Part shown: positions 37,609-46,526 of the stretch, piece after piece
Layout: each line of letters starts with the position of its first letter
How positions within the stretch are numbered: the stretch's first letter is position 1
NCBI RefSeq assembly: GCF_003614975.1
Contig: NZ_QZWI01000001.1
Coordinates: 62,001 to 126,000 of the forward strand
Length of the DNA: 64,000 bases
DNA from: Rahnella bruchi
GTDB taxonomy: Bacteria; Pseudomonadota; Gammaproteobacteria; Enterobacterales; Enterobacteriaceae
Direction: 5' to 3'
The notes under the pieces: generated by a model
Told to the model about the DNA's origin: nothing
The model's database searches: none
Seen by the model: only the letters and a program-made list of their open reading frames with translations
Translations under genes and position numbers: made by a program

Positions 37609-38847
37609 TCAGGGTTCACATACTAAAGTTTGGTTGCCGCAAACCTTCCTGATTTCCGCCACCAGCGCCCCGGCAGCCGGTGACAACAAACTCCCGGCGC
37701 GGAATGTCAGGCCGATGGCGCGGTGTGTATCAGCCAGATCCAGCGGCAGTCTGACCAGTTCGCCAGACTCAAGCTCGTGCTCCAGCTGGCGGGCTGAGAC
37801 TGCCGCCAGCATATCGGAACCCAGCAATAACCCGCGCACTATTCCCAGATCACCACTTTCCACCACCGGATCGGGCGGCGGCATGTTCATCGCGGCAAAA
37901 CTGTTGTCCAGCAGCCGTCGCGCGGGCGTTTCAGCACGCGGCAGCACCCAGCGCGCCTGGCGTAAATGCGCCTGAGTCACAGCACCGCTCATCAAAGGGT
38001 GCCCTTTTCTTGCCAGAATCACCATGCTTTCGGTGAACAGGGTTTCCGTTGCCATATCCGCCGCGTAATCACTGGTACGCAGCGCGCCAAAAATGAAATC
38101 CACTTCACCTGAACGCAGCTCAGAAGCCAGTGCGCTGAACGCACTTTCGTTGGTCACGACTTTTACGCCGCTGTAGCGTTGCGTCAGGCCGATAATCGCC
38201 TGCGGTAATAACCGCGTGCGCCCCAGCGGCAGCGCGCCGACCTGCACCGTACCTTCCAGCACACCGCGACGCGCAGCGATATCCGCCGGGATATGCCGCA
38301 GTTCGTTGAGCGCACGGCGCAGGTTCGGCACAATATCCTGCCCGGCCAGCGAAGGCATCATGCCGTGCGGCGTGCGCTCGAGCAGCGCCAGACCGGCACC
38401 GCTTTCCAGCACTTTCAGCGCCGCACTGACCGCGGGCTGGCTGAGCCCCAGCAATGTAGCCACCGTTTGCATATGTCGCGTTTTGCACAGGGAGATAAAA
38501 ATTTGCAGACGCCGGACGTTAAACAGATACAGCGGTTCGGTGTCTCCGCGCCGCTGCCCGCTTTTGCCCTGTAATTTCGCCAGCTGCGAGGGGATCTGCC
38601 GCAGCTCGGCAATCGCGCGGCGCGCACGCGGCAGCACGCATTTACCGAAATCAGTCAGCAACATGCCGTTGGCATGACGTTCAAACAGCGGCACATCGAG
38701 CGCCTGCTCGAGATCCCGTATCGCACGCGTCACCGCCGACTGCGTACGGTAAAGCTCATCTGCCGCGCGGGATACACTTCCCTGATCGACAACCTGACAA
38801 AATGCCCGTATTTGCATCAGGTTACTCAGCATCTCAGTCTCTGCCAT
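37609..38847 (-). CDS. galR: LysR-type regulator of gallate genes with two tandem HTH domains
   Basis: 412 residues, about 110 longer than a usual LysR regulator. Two LysR-type winged helix-turn-helix domains occur in tandem: residues about 9-68 (QIRAFCQVVDQGSVSRAADE, RTQSAVTRAIRDLEQALDV) and about 111-171 (RRLQIFISLCKTRHMQTVAT, LSQPAVSAALKVLESGAGL). The effector-binding domain follows from about 198 (GTVQVGALPLGRTRLLPQAI). The ATG at 38847 has AAGGAGAAGGGG directly upstream; the open frame to 38937 is not needed. It diverges from galB across 152 bases and presumably controls both gal transcripts. Confidence 0.85.
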   Translation of the reverse strand: MAETEMLSNLMQIRAFCQVVDQGSVSRAADELYRTQSAVTRAIRDLEQALDVPLFERHANGMLLTDFGKCVLPRARRAIAELRQIPSQLAKLQGKSGQRRGDTEPLYLFNVRRLQIFISLCKTRHMQTVATLLGLSQPAVSAALKVLESGAGLALLERTPHGMMPSLAGQDIVPNLRRALNELRHIPADIAARRGVLEGTVQVGALPLGRTRLLPQAIIGLTQRYSGVKVVTNESAFSALASELRSGEVDFIFGALRTSDYAADMATETLFTESMVILARKGHPLMSGAVTQAHLRQARWVLPRAETPARRLLDNSFAAMNMPPPDPVVESGDLGIVRGLLLGSDMLAAVSARQLEHELESGELVRLPLDLADTHRAIGLTFRAGSLLSPAAGALVAEIRKVCGNQTLVCEP

Positions 38848-38960
38848 CCCCTTCTCCTTTCTGGTTTTTTTGCGTGACGCCTCCCTGCAATATAAATAAA
38901 ACGCATACCCCCTGCAATCAAATGAATTACCCGTCACGGGCGCAGGCTGACAGCATGGAA

Positions 38961-38975
38961 CTCAGACATTCTGAG
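38961..38975. promoter_or_regulatory. Palindrome upstream of galB (possible GalR site)
   Basis: CTCAGA-CAT-TCTGAG, a perfect 6+3+6 inverted repeat, 25-39 bases before the galB start in the galR-galB divergent region. Binding by GalR is inference. Confidence 0.4.
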
Positions 38976-38999
38976 AACAATAAAACCAAGGACACCCTC

Positions 39000-39746
39000 A
39001 TGACTCAGCCAAAAAAAGATGACTCTAAAAGCGCATTAGTCGTCAGCGCTCACTCCGCCGATTTTGTCTGGCGTGCGGGCGGTGCCATCGCCAAACATAC
39101 ACAAGCCGGTTACGCCGTCCACATTGTTTGTCTGTCGTTCGGCGAACGCGGCGAATCTGCAAAGCTGTGGCGTAAAGGCAATATGACCGAAGAAATCGTG
39201 AAAGCATCGCGTCGCGAAGAAGCGATGGCGGCCGCTGAAATTCTCGGAGCGACCGTTGAGTTTTTCGATATGGGCGATTATCCGCTGCGTGCCGACAAAG
39301 ATTCCCTGTTCCGTCTGGCCGATGTTTATCGCCGCGTGCAGCCACATTTCGTGCTGACGCATTCCCTGAAAGACCCATACAACTATGACCATCCGATGGC
39401 GACGCATCTGGCGCAGGAAGCGCGGATTATCGCGCAGGCCGAGGGCTATAAGCCGGGCGACACTATCGTCGGCGCACCGCCTGTTTACTGTTTTGAGCCG
39501 CATCAGCCGGAACAATGCGAGTGGAAACCCGATGTTCTGCTCGATATCACCGACGTCTGGGACAAGAAATATCAGGCTATTCAATGTATGGCCGGTCAGG
39601 AACATTTATGGGAATACTACACCCGCGTCGCCCAGCAGCGCGGTGTGCAGGCCAAACGAAACGTCGGGATCACCAGCACCAAAAACATTGTTTACGGCGA
39701 AGGCTATCAGAGCATCTTCCCGCGTGTAACGGAGGATTTAGCATGA
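39000..39746 (+). CDS. galB: 4-oxalomesaconate hydratase (PIG-L/LmbE-like, GalB)
   Basis: Zinc-dependent PIG-L-fold enzyme of 248 residues. The zinc motif AHxxD reads [15 protein letters not shown] (His18, Asp21); a second histidine cluster is [14 protein letters not shown]. putida GalB belongs to this fold and hydrates 4-oxalomesaconate to 4-carboxy-4-hydroxy-2-oxoadipate. ATG at 39000 has CAAGGACA upstream; the longer frame to 38802 has no support. The last codons overlap galC by four bases (ATGA). Confidence 0.9.
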   Translation: MTQPKKDDSKSALVVSAHSADFVWRAGGAIAKHTQAGYAVHIVCLSFGERGESAKLWRKGNMTEEIVKASRREEAMAAAEILGATVEFFDMGDYPLRADKDSLFRLADVYRRVQPHFVLTHSLKDPYNYDHPMATHLAQEARIIAQAEGYKPGDTIVGAPPVYCFEPHQPEQCEWKPDVLLDITDVWDKKYQAIQCMAGQEHLWEYYTRVAQQRGVQAKRNVGITSTKNIVYGEGYQSIFPRVTEDLA

Positions 39747-40468
39747 GTCTGGTTGGCAAAAAAGGCGTCGTGGTTCGCCATATTCCACGGGCAGAAAAAA
39801 AGGACGTTACCGCACTCGCCGCCTTTGGCGTGGCGACGGTGCATGAAGCGCAGGGTCGCAAAGGTTTGCTGGATGCGGGCATTCGTCCGATCCAGCAGGA
39901 TTGTGCGATTTCCGGCAGTGCCGTCACCGTGCTGACCGCACCGGGCGATAACTGGATGTTTCACGTCGCTGTCGAACAATGTCAGCCGGGCGACATTCTG
40001 GTGGTTGCGCCAACCTCACCGTGTTCTGACGGCTTCTTCGGTGATTTGCTGGCAACGTCGCTGAAAGCGCGTGGCGTGGTCGGCCTGGTAGCAGATCTCG
40101 GTGTGCGCGATACCAGAACCCTTCGTGATATGGGATTCCGCGTCTGGTCGCGGGCGATTCATGCACAGGGCACCATCAAGGAAACGCTCGGTTCAGTTAA
40201 CGTGCCCGTGGTCTGCGCCGGGCAGCTGGTGTATCCGGGCGATGCTGTCGTCGCCGATGACGACGGCGTGGTTGTCGTGCGTCGTGAAGAAGTCGCACAC
40301 GTGGTGCAGGCCAGCCGTGAACGGGAAGCGCTGGAAGAGAGCAAACGCGCCAGAATGGCGAACGGCGAGCTCGGGCTGGATATCTACAACATGCGTCCAC
40401 GTCTGGCGGAAAAAGGCCTGAAATATTTTGATTCCACCGAAGAATTAGCACAAGCCGGAAAGCGCTGA
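39743..40468 (+). CDS. galC: 4-carboxy-4-hydroxy-2-oxoadipate aldolase (GalC, RraA-like fold)
   Basis: 241-residue class II aldolase of the HMG/CHA aldolase and RraA-like family. It cleaves 4-carboxy-4-hydroxy-2-oxoadipate to pyruvate and oxaloacetate, the last gallate step. Conserved: [36 protein letters not shown], the metal-site loop [20 protein letters not shown] and the phosphate-like loop [30 protein letters not shown] Shine-Dalgarno lies seven bases before the start. Translation is coupled to galB. Confidence 0.92.
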   Translation: MSLVGKKGVVVRHIPRAEKKDVTALAAFGVATVHEAQGRKGLLDAGIRPIQQDCAISGSAVTVLTAPGDNWMFHVAVEQCQPGDILVVAPTSPCSDGFFGDLLATSLKARGVVGLVADLGVRDTRTLRDMGFRVWSRAIHAQGTIKETLGSVNVPVVCAGQLVYPGDAVVADDDGVVVVRREEVAHVVQASREREALEESKRARMANGELGLDIYNMRPRLAEKGLKYFDSTEELAQAGKR

Positions 40469-40477
40469 GGAGCCGAT

Positions 40478-41590
40478 ATGCCGCAGACCCGAATTCCCTG
40501 CCTGCTGATGCGCGGCGGCACCTCGAAAGGCGCATTTTTTCTGGCGGCAGATTTGCCGAGAAATGAAAAGCTGCGCGACCGCGTGTTGCTGGCGGTGATG
40601 GGATCCCCTGATCCACGCCAGATAGACGGCCTCGGGGGCGCCGATCCGCTGACAAGCAAAGTGGCGATTGTGCGCCCTTCCGCGCGCCCGGATGCCGACG
40701 TCGATTATCTTTTTGCTCAGGTGAATGTCGATAAAGCGGTGGTGGATTACGGACAAAACTGCGGCAATATTCTGGCCGCCGTCGGCCCGTTCGCTCTCGA
40801 GCGGGGTCTGGTCAGCACGGTCGAAGGCATCACGCCGGTGCGCATTTTTATGGAGAATACCGGACAACTTGCGACCGCGTATGTGCCGGTCAAAGACGGT
40901 GAGGTTTGCTATCAGGGTGATTTACGCATCGACGGCGTGCCGGGAACCGCGGCCAAAATCAGCGTGGAATTTGCTGATATCGCCGGTTCCAGCTGCGGCG
41001 AATTGCTGCCGACCGGCAACGCTCGCGACACGTTCGACGGTATCGACGTAACCTGCATCGACAACGGTATGCCGGTGATCCTGCTGCGTGCCGCCGATTT
41101 CGGACGCAGTGGTTATGAAACCCGCGAACAGCTGGATGCCGACACGGAGCTGAAAAAGCGTCTCGAGTCGATCCGCTTGCAGGCCGGTCCGAAAATGAAT
41201 CTTGGCGATGTGTCGCAGCGCACCGTGCCGAAAATGACGCTGATCGCTGAACCACGAAGTGGCGGTGCCATCTCCAGCCGGACATTTATTCCGCATCGCT
41301 GCCACGCCTCGATTGGCGTGCTCGGCGCTGTCAGCGTCGCCAGCGCCTGCCTGATCCCAGGCAGCATCACCGAAGGCCTGGCGCACGCGCCCTCCGGCGA
41401 CACGCCGTTAATCAGCGTCGAACATCCGACCGGCGAATTCAGCGTGGAATTGCAACTCGATCCGACCCAAACCGGCGCACAACGTCTCAAAGGGTGCGCA
41501 CTGTTACGCACCGCACGCCTGATTTTTGAAGGCCGCGTCGCCATCCCCGCCGGTCTCTGGGACGGACATCAGGAGATCTCCCATGAATAA
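40478..41590 (+). CDS. galD: 4-oxalomesaconate tautomerase (PrpF family, GalD)
   Basis: 370-residue isomerase of the PrpF/GalD family, built on the diaminopimelate-epimerase fold. It interconverts keto and enol forms of 4-oxalomesaconate before hydration. Visible: CLLMRGGTSKGAFFLAADLP (7-26), DGLGGADPLTSKVAIV, YGQNCGNILAAVGPFALE with the likely catalytic cysteine, and KMNLGDVSQRTVPKMTLIAEP. Shine-Dalgarno GAGGAG lies eight bases upstream, and ten bases separate it from galC. It overlaps the dehydrogenase gene by eight bases. Confidence 0.92.
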   Translation: MPQTRIPCLLMRGGTSKGAFFLAADLPRNEKLRDRVLLAVMGSPDPRQIDGLGGADPLTSKVAIVRPSARPDADVDYLFAQVNVDKAVVDYGQNCGNILAAVGPFALERGLVSTVEGITPVRIFMENTGQLATAYVPVKDGEVCYQGDLRIDGVPGTAAKISVEFADIAGSSCGELLPTGNARDTFDGIDVTCIDNGMPVILLRAADFGRSGYETREQLDADTELKKRLESIRLQAGPKMNLGDVSQRTVPKMTLIAEPRSGGAISSRTFIPHRCHASIGVLGAVSVASACLIPGSITEGLAHAPSGDTPLISVEHPTGEFSVELQLDPTQTGAQRLKGCALLRTARLIFEGRVAIPAGLWDGHQEISHE

Positions 41591-42467
41591 CGTGACCCGC
41601 ATTATCTTAATCGGCCTCGGCGAGGTCGGCACGATTCTGGCTACGGATTTAAAAAAACAAAATCCTGCGCTGGAAATTGTGGCGTTTGATAAGCAGACGG
41701 ATTCAGCCGTTATCCGGCAGCGCGCCCGTGATGCCGGAGTGCATTTTGCAGTGTCGCTGGAAGACGCGATGAAAGGCAGTCAGATCATTTTCTCCGCCGT
41801 GACTGCCGCCGAAGCGCTGAATGTGGCCGGAAACGTCGCCCGACATCTCGCCCCCGGACAGTTCTTTCTCGATATGAATTCAGTTTCGCCGCACACCAAA
41901 CGCGAAGCGATGGCACTGACTGAACAGGCGGGTGGGAATTATATCGACGTCGCGGTGATGGCACCCTACCCGCCTGCGCGGATAAAAACCCCGCTGCTGC
42001 TGGGCGGCACGCAGGTTTGCGCGATCAGCGAATGGCTGAACGAAAATGGATTTAACAGCACAGTGCACAGCACCGCCGTCGGCGAGGCCTCCGCTATCAA
42101 AATGTGCCGCAGCGTGATGATCAAAGGCCTGGAAGCGCTGACCGCCGAATGCCTGAGCGCCGCACGCCAGTACGGCGTCGGCAAGGAAGTGCTGGCTTCG
42201 CTGCACGCCAGTTTTCCCTCACTCGGCTGGGAGGCGCAGTTACCGCATTATCTCATCAGCCGGATCGCCGAACATGGCAAACGCCGCGCCGAGGAGATGC
42301 GCGAAGTCGTGAAAACGCTCGAAGATGTCGGTGTCGCGCCGAATATGAGTTCGGGCACAGTGCTGGCCCAACAAGGGTTGGTGGATGCGATGGCGGCGAA
42401 GGGGATCCGGTATTCGGATCTGCAGCCGTTTGAGTGGGGGAAAACTATGGATATTTTACGAAAATAA
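41583..42467 (+). CDS. 6PGDH-like NAD(P)-binding dehydrogenase with DUF1932 domain
   Basis: 294-residue beta-hydroxyacid-dehydrogenase-like protein. Rossmann motif IILIGLGEVGTILATDL at residues 6-22; mid segment FFLDMNSVSPHTKREAM; substrate/coenzyme region PYPPARIKTPLLLGG; and a DUF1932-type helical domain GEASAIKMCRSVMIKGLEAL with Lys as in 6PGDH enzymes. It is the last gene of galBCD-x and is coupled by overlap (ATG at 41583, AGGAGA upstream), so a role in gallate or related hydroxy-acid metabolism is likely. No such gene is needed in the known gal pathway. Substrate unknown. Confidence 0.75.
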   Translation: MNNVTRIILIGLGEVGTILATDLKKQNPALEIVAFDKQTDSAVIRQRARDAGVHFAVSLEDAMKGSQIIFSAVTAAEALNVAGNVARHLAPGQFFLDMNSVSPHTKREAMALTEQAGGNYIDVAVMAPYPPARIKTPLLLGGTQVCAISEWLNENGFNSTVHSTAVGEASAIKMCRSVMIKGLEALTAECLSAARQYGVGKEVLASLHASFPSLGWEAQLPHYLISRIAEHGKRRAEEMREVVKTLEDVGVAPNMSSGTVLAQQGLVDAMAAKGIRYSDLQPFEWGKTMDILRK

Positions 42468-42511
42468 GTTGTCCCTTTCTCACCTGCTCGGAGGAGAAAA
42501 CCGGTCAACTC

Positions 42512-42531
42512 CCTCCCCTGCGAAGGGGAGG
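42512..42531. repeat. Short palindromic repeat (CCTCCCCTGCGAAGGGGAGG), copy 2
   Basis: Perfect 8-bp stem CCTCCCCT/AGGGGAGG with a GCGA loop, between convergent genes. The core is the same as at 8640-8661. Such short GC palindromes recur between genes in enterobacteria. Confidence 0.75.
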
Positions 42532-42546
42532 CGTTAAAAACCATAA

Positions 42547-43503
42547 CTAACCCCGCTCCGGCATAACCCGATGACATCGCGCCACCACCCCCCCTGCCCC
42601 GTACACCAGATCCTGCGGCATCTGACAGCCGTCACCGGCCAGCGGACATCGTTCGCGGAAATAGCATCCCATTGGCAGATTCCGGTTGCTGGGTAACTCA
42701 CCCTTTTTATCGACTATTCCTTCATCCAGAGCACGTCCGGCGCGGGGAACGGAATCGAGCAGCAAACGGGTGTACGGATGCTGCGGCTCTGACAACACTT
42801 TTTCCGCCGCACCCAGCTCGACGATTTGCCCCAGATACATCACCGCCACGCGATCGCTCATATGACGCACGACGGACACATTATGGGAGATCAGCACGTA
42901 AGTCAGATTGCGCTGACGTTGCAGTTCCACCAGCAGATTGAGGATTTGCGCCTGCACCGAAATATCCAGCGCCGAAGTCGGTTCATCCAGCACGATAATG
43001 TCTGGCTCAGAAGATAACGCGCGGGCGATGGAAATTCGCTGGCGCTGACCGCCGGAAAATTCATGCGGCAAACGGTCGAGATATTCTTTGCGGATGCCGA
43101 CCTGCTCTGCCAGCGTGGCAGCCAGTTCACGACGCTCGCGGCTGCTGTTGTGTTTTTGCACAAACACCGGTTCGGTGATAATCCGCCAGACCGGCAGACG
43201 CGGATCCAGCGACGATTGCGGATCCTGAAAAACCATCTGCATACCGGAACCGAACCACGAATTGTCGTGGCGCGCGCGGTGAATTTCGCCGCTGCTCGGC
43301 TTTTGTAATCCCATCAGTAACTGCGCCAGCGTGCTTTTTCCGCAGCCGGATTCGCCGACAATCCCCAGGGTTTCGCCGCGGATAATATTGAGATCTAATC
43401 CGTTCAGCGCATGGACATAACCGGTCGGTTTGCCGCGCCAGTTAACGCTTACAGGGAAACGCACGCGCACTTCCCGGAGTTCGACCAACGCTTCATCTAT
43501 CAT
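42547..43503 (-). CDS. ddpF: Dipeptide ABC transporter ATPase (DppF/DdpF type)
   Basis: 318-residue ATPase of the oligopeptide/dipeptide importer family. Walker A GESGCGKSTL, signature FSGGQRQRISIARAL, Walker B DIIVLDEPTSALD and a switch His in VLISHNVSVV. The C-terminal oligo_HPY extension carries cysteines (MGCYFRERCPLAGDGCQ) that often hold an iron-sulfur cluster in this family. It is the last gene of the operon; its start overlaps the stop of the upstream ATPase by one base. Confidence 0.88.
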   Translation of the reverse strand: MIDEALVELREVRVRFPVSVNWRGKPTGYVHALNGLDLNIIRGETLGIVGESGCGKSTLAQLLMGLQKPSSGEIHRARHDNSWFGSGMQMVFQDPQSSLDPRLPVWRIITEPVFVQKHNSSRERRELAATLAEQVGIRKEYLDRLPHEFSGGQRQRISIARALSSEPDIIVLDEPTSALDISVQAQILNLLVELQRQRNLTYVLISHNVSVVRHMSDRVAVMYLGQIVELGAAEKVLSEPQHPYTRLLLDSVPRAGRALDEGIVDKKGELPSNRNLPMGCYFRERCPLAGDGCQMPQDLVYGAGGVVARCHRVMPERG

Positions 43504-44531
43504 CAGGAATGCTCCTCAATACTGTGGATCCGGATTTCTCCGGCATGGCGCTGAGGATGCCAGCAGGCGACGGACTGTTGCGGGAATTGCGCCAATGACG
43601 CCAGCACAGGCGTTTCACTACATCGCTCGTCGGCATGATTGCAGCGACCGCGAAACGCACAGCCTTGTGGCAACTTTGCCAGATTCGGCACCGTCCCCGG
43701 AATGGCTTTCAGCAGACTGCGTGGCTCGCCGTTTTCCGGTGCCGCCTGTAATAATCCGATGGAATACGGGTGCGATGGCGTGTCAATAACATCCGAGGTT
43801 TTACCGCTTTCAATCACATGCCCGGCGTACATCACATAAACCCGGTCGCAAAGCTGCGACACCACAGCCATGTCATGGGTAATAAATAACACTGCGGTGC
43901 CACTGGCGCGGGCTTTGCGCTGTAGCAAACGCAGAACCTGACGCTGCACCGTGACATCCAGCGCCGTCGTCGGTTCGTCGGCAATGATCAGTTCCGGCTC
44001 GCAGGAAAAGGCCATCGCGATTAATACCCGCTGACGCATGCCGCCGGAAAGTTCGAACGGATAACGCGACATCACCTGCTCCGCGTCGGCAATCTGCATA
44101 TCCTCCAGCAGCCCGATGGCTTTTTTCCATGCCTGTGCCTTGCTGAGTTTCTGATGCAGACAAATCACTTCGCACATCTGACGACCGATTTTGCGCGTCG
44201 GATTCAGCGCGTTCATCGGCTCCTGAAATATCATCGCTACCCGCGCGCCGCGTAAGGTTCGCATCTGTTTTTCACTGGCGTGAACCACGTCGGTACCGAG
44301 CATGCGTAACCCGCCGCCGGTGACGGTGAAACCGTCTGGTGGCAACAGGCGCATCGCCATCATCGCCGTGACCGATTTACCTGAACCGGATTCGCCAACC
44401 ACGCCGACGATTTCTCCGGCGCTGACAGACAATGAGACCCGATTCAGGGCTTTCACTTCGCCGCCGTATACCGGAAAGACCAGTTGCAGATTGTCGATTT
44501 CCAGTACCGGCGCCTGTATTGGTTCTGACAT
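43503..44531 (-). CDS. ddpD: Dipeptide ABC transporter ATPase (DppD/DdpD type)
   Basis: 342-residue partner ATPase. Walker A GESGSGKSVT, signature LSGGMRQRVLIAMAF, Walker B LIIADEPTTALD and LFITHDMAVV. The C-terminal extension GCAFRGRCNHADERC has the cysteine pattern of the DppD family. Positions between the permease gene (one base away) and ddpF indicate one operon with tight coupling. Confidence 0.9.
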   Translation of the reverse strand: MSEPIQAPVLEIDNLQLVFPVYGGEVKALNRVSLSVSAGEIVGVVGESGSGKSVTAMMAMRLLPPDGFTVTGGGLRMLGTDVVHASEKQMRTLRGARVAMIFQEPMNALNPTRKIGRQMCEVICLHQKLSKAQAWKKAIGLLEDMQIADAEQVMSRYPFELSGGMRQRVLIAMAFSCEPELIIADEPTTALDVTVQRQVLRLLQRKARASGTAVLFITHDMAVVSQLCDRVYVMYAGHVIESGKTSDVIDTPSHPYSIGLLQAAPENGEPRSLLKAIPGTVPNLAKLPQGCAFRGRCNHADERCSETPVLASLAQFPQQSVACWHPQRHAGEIRIHSIEEHS

Positions 44532-44532
44532 C

Positions 44533-45444
44533 TCAGCGCCCTCTGCTTTTCGGATCCAGCAGGTCGCGCAGACCGTCGCCGAACAGGTTAAAACCAGTGG
44601 CGGTGATCAGGATCGCCACACCCGGAAATGCCGAATACCACCACTGATCGAGAATATAATTGCGACCGTTGGAAACCATCGCACCCCATTCTGCGGTCGG
44701 TTGCTGCGCGCCAAGGCCAATAAAGCCAAGCGTTGCGGCCATCAGAATCGATGTACCGATATCCAGCGAAGCCTGCACCACCAGCGGCGGCATGACATTG
44801 CGTAAAACATGCCAGGTAATCAGATGCCAGCGCGACGCGCCAAATGTCCGCGTGGCCTGCATATACGCCTGATGGCGCAGCATCAGCGTCTGCCCGCGCG
44901 CCAGCCTCACGTAAAACGGAATGCGCACCACCGCAATCGCCAGCATGGCGTTAAACAAACTCGGCCCGAGCGCGGCGGCCAGCGCCATGGTTAATACCAG
45001 CGACGGCACCGACAGCATGATGTCCATGCAGCGCATAATCAGCGCGTCCACCACACCACCGACCACGCCGGAGAAACAGCCGAGCAGCGACCCGATCGTT
45101 CCCGCAATAATGACCACCGCCAGCCCAGCCGCCACCGATTGCTGGCTGCCAATCAGCACACGGCTGAACAGATCACGCCCGACTTCATCGGTGCCAAACC
45201 AATGCAATGCGGAAGGTGCCTGCAACCGGTCAGTCAGGCTGATAGCGTTCGGATCGTGCGGCACCAGCCACGGCGAGAAAATCATGATAAACAAGACGAT
45301 CAGCATGATCGCCAGCCCCAGCATGGTCAGCGGGCTGCGGCTCAGGAGATGAAATGTGCGACGCCAGTTAGCGAAGCGCGGTTTGACGTCCGGAGCCACG
45401 ATATCGGCCCGATGATTATTGACGCCCGGTTCAATCACAGACAT
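44533..45444 (-). CDS. ddpC: Dipeptide ABC transporter permease (DppC/DdpC type)
   Basis: 303-residue permease, six predicted membrane segments, first at about residues 38-60 (LGLAIMLIVLFIMIFSPWLV). The N-terminal OppC_N domain contains the HWFGTDEVGRDLFSR signature of DppC/OppC proteins, and the ATPase-contact loop is GASRWHLITWHVLRNVMPPL. Heterodimer partner of DdpB. GAGGGGTGAGG precedes the ATG; only three bases separate it from the upstream permease. Confidence 0.9.
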   Translation of the reverse strand: MSVIEPGVNNHRADIVAPDVKPRFANWRRTFHLLSRSPLTMLGLAIMLIVLFIMIFSPWLVPHDPNAISLTDRLQAPSALHWFGTDEVGRDLFSRVLIGSQQSVAAGLAVVIIAGTIGSLLGCFSGVVGGVVDALIMRCMDIMLSVPSLVLTMALAAALGPSLFNAMLAIAVVRIPFYVRLARGQTLMLRHQAYMQATRTFGASRWHLITWHVLRNVMPPLVVQASLDIGTSILMAATLGFIGLGAQQPTAEWGAMVSNGRNYILDQWWYSAFPGVAILITATGFNLFGDGLRDLLDPKSRGR

Positions 45445-45447
45445 GCC

Positions 45448-46464
45448 TCACCCCTCACGGCCAATGCGCGGATCAATCCACACATACAGTAAATCCACAC
45501 ATAAATTGACGATGACGTAGGCGAACGACACCACCACCGCAAAACCCATCACTGCGGGGAAATCCAGCGCCTGAATCGAATTCACTACATATGCGCCCAT
45601 GCCTGGCCAGGCAAACACGGTTTCGGTCAGCACCGCGCCATACAGTAAATCGCCCATCGCCAGCCCGAGCACCGTCACGGACGGGATCAGCGCATTCGGC
45701 AAGGCGTGGCTGAGAATGACGCGCCAGTGCGAAAGCCCGTTAGCACGTGCCGTGCGGATGTAATCCTCACTCAGTTGCTCAAGCATCGCTGAACGAATTT
45801 GCCGCGCCACAATCCCCATGTGTACAAACGCCAGCGTCAGCGCAGGCATCGCCAGATGTTGCAGGCTGTTCCAGAAAGCGTCCCAGTTGCCGGTCAGCAG
45901 GGAGTCGAGCACATAAAAGCCGGTGATATTGGCGGGCGGATCCATCCAGTCATCCAGCCTTCCGCCCCCCGGTAACAGGTTCAGATGACCGTAGAACAGA
46001 ATGATAACGCCCAGCCCCAGCCAGAACGCAGGGGTCGAAATCCCCAGCACCGAGAGCAGACGCACCAGATGGTCCGGGAATTTATTGCGATAAACCGCCG
46101 ACAGCACGCCCAGCGGAATGCCGAGCACAATCGCCAGAAACAGCGCGCTGACGGCCAGTTCCAGCGTCGCCGGGAAGAAGGCTTTCAGGTCTTCGAGTAC
46201 CGGGCGACCGGTGCGGATCGAGGTACCCAAATCGCCGTGCAGCAAATCACTGACGTAACGGAAAAACTGCACGTACAGCGGCTGGTTCAACCCGAGTTGC
46301 TCACGGATATGTTCGACCATCTCATTGCTTGCGCGATCGCCCGCCAGAAGACGCGCAGGGTCACCGGGGATCATATGCGAGATGATAAAAGTGATAACGC
46401 AAACACCCGCCATCACCAGTATCAAACCCCAGCAGCGCTGCCTAATCAGAGTCCAAAAAGTCAT
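45448..46464 (-). CDS. ddpB: Dipeptide ABC transporter permease (DppB/DdpB type)
   Basis: 338-residue permease with six membrane segments. The N-terminus TLIRQRCWGLILVMAGVCVI and the SHMIPGDPARLLAGD block are typical DppB/OppB. The ATPase-contact loop is TARANGLSHWRVILSHALPNALIP. It follows the binding-protein gene after a 62-base gap holding a strong hairpin. Confidence 0.9.
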   Translation of the reverse strand: MTFWTLIRQRCWGLILVMAGVCVITFIISHMIPGDPARLLAGDRASNEMVEHIREQLGLNQPLYVQFFRYVSDLLHGDLGTSIRTGRPVLEDLKAFFPATLELAVSALFLAIVLGIPLGVLSAVYRNKFPDHLVRLLSVLGISTPAFWLGLGVIILFYGHLNLLPGGGRLDDWMDPPANITGFYVLDSLLTGNWDAFWNSLQHLAMPALTLAFVHMGIVARQIRSAMLEQLSEDYIRTARANGLSHWRVILSHALPNALIPSVTVLGLAMGDLLYGAVLTETVFAWPGMGAYVVNSIQALDFPAVMGFAVVVSFAYVIVNLCVDLLYVWIDPRIGREG

Positions 46465-46478
46465 CGTGTTTTCCCCGT

Positions 46479-46509
46479 AAAACCCCTTTCAGGTCTTGAA
46501 AGGGGTTTT
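46479..46509 (-). other. Intercistronic hairpin between ddpA and ddpB
   Basis: 12-bp perfect stem AAAACCCCTTTC/GAAAGGGGTTTT with a seven-base loop. On the - strand a short TTTT run follows, so it may act as a partial terminator or as protection of the binding-protein mRNA. Confidence 0.65.
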
Positions 46510-46526
46510 CGTGAATGATATTGCGA

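Noticed and set aside
37429..37626. 65-residue frame between the glycosyltransferase and galR genes
   Set aside because: No ribosome-binding site or recognisable domain; it runs into the end of galR on the other strand.
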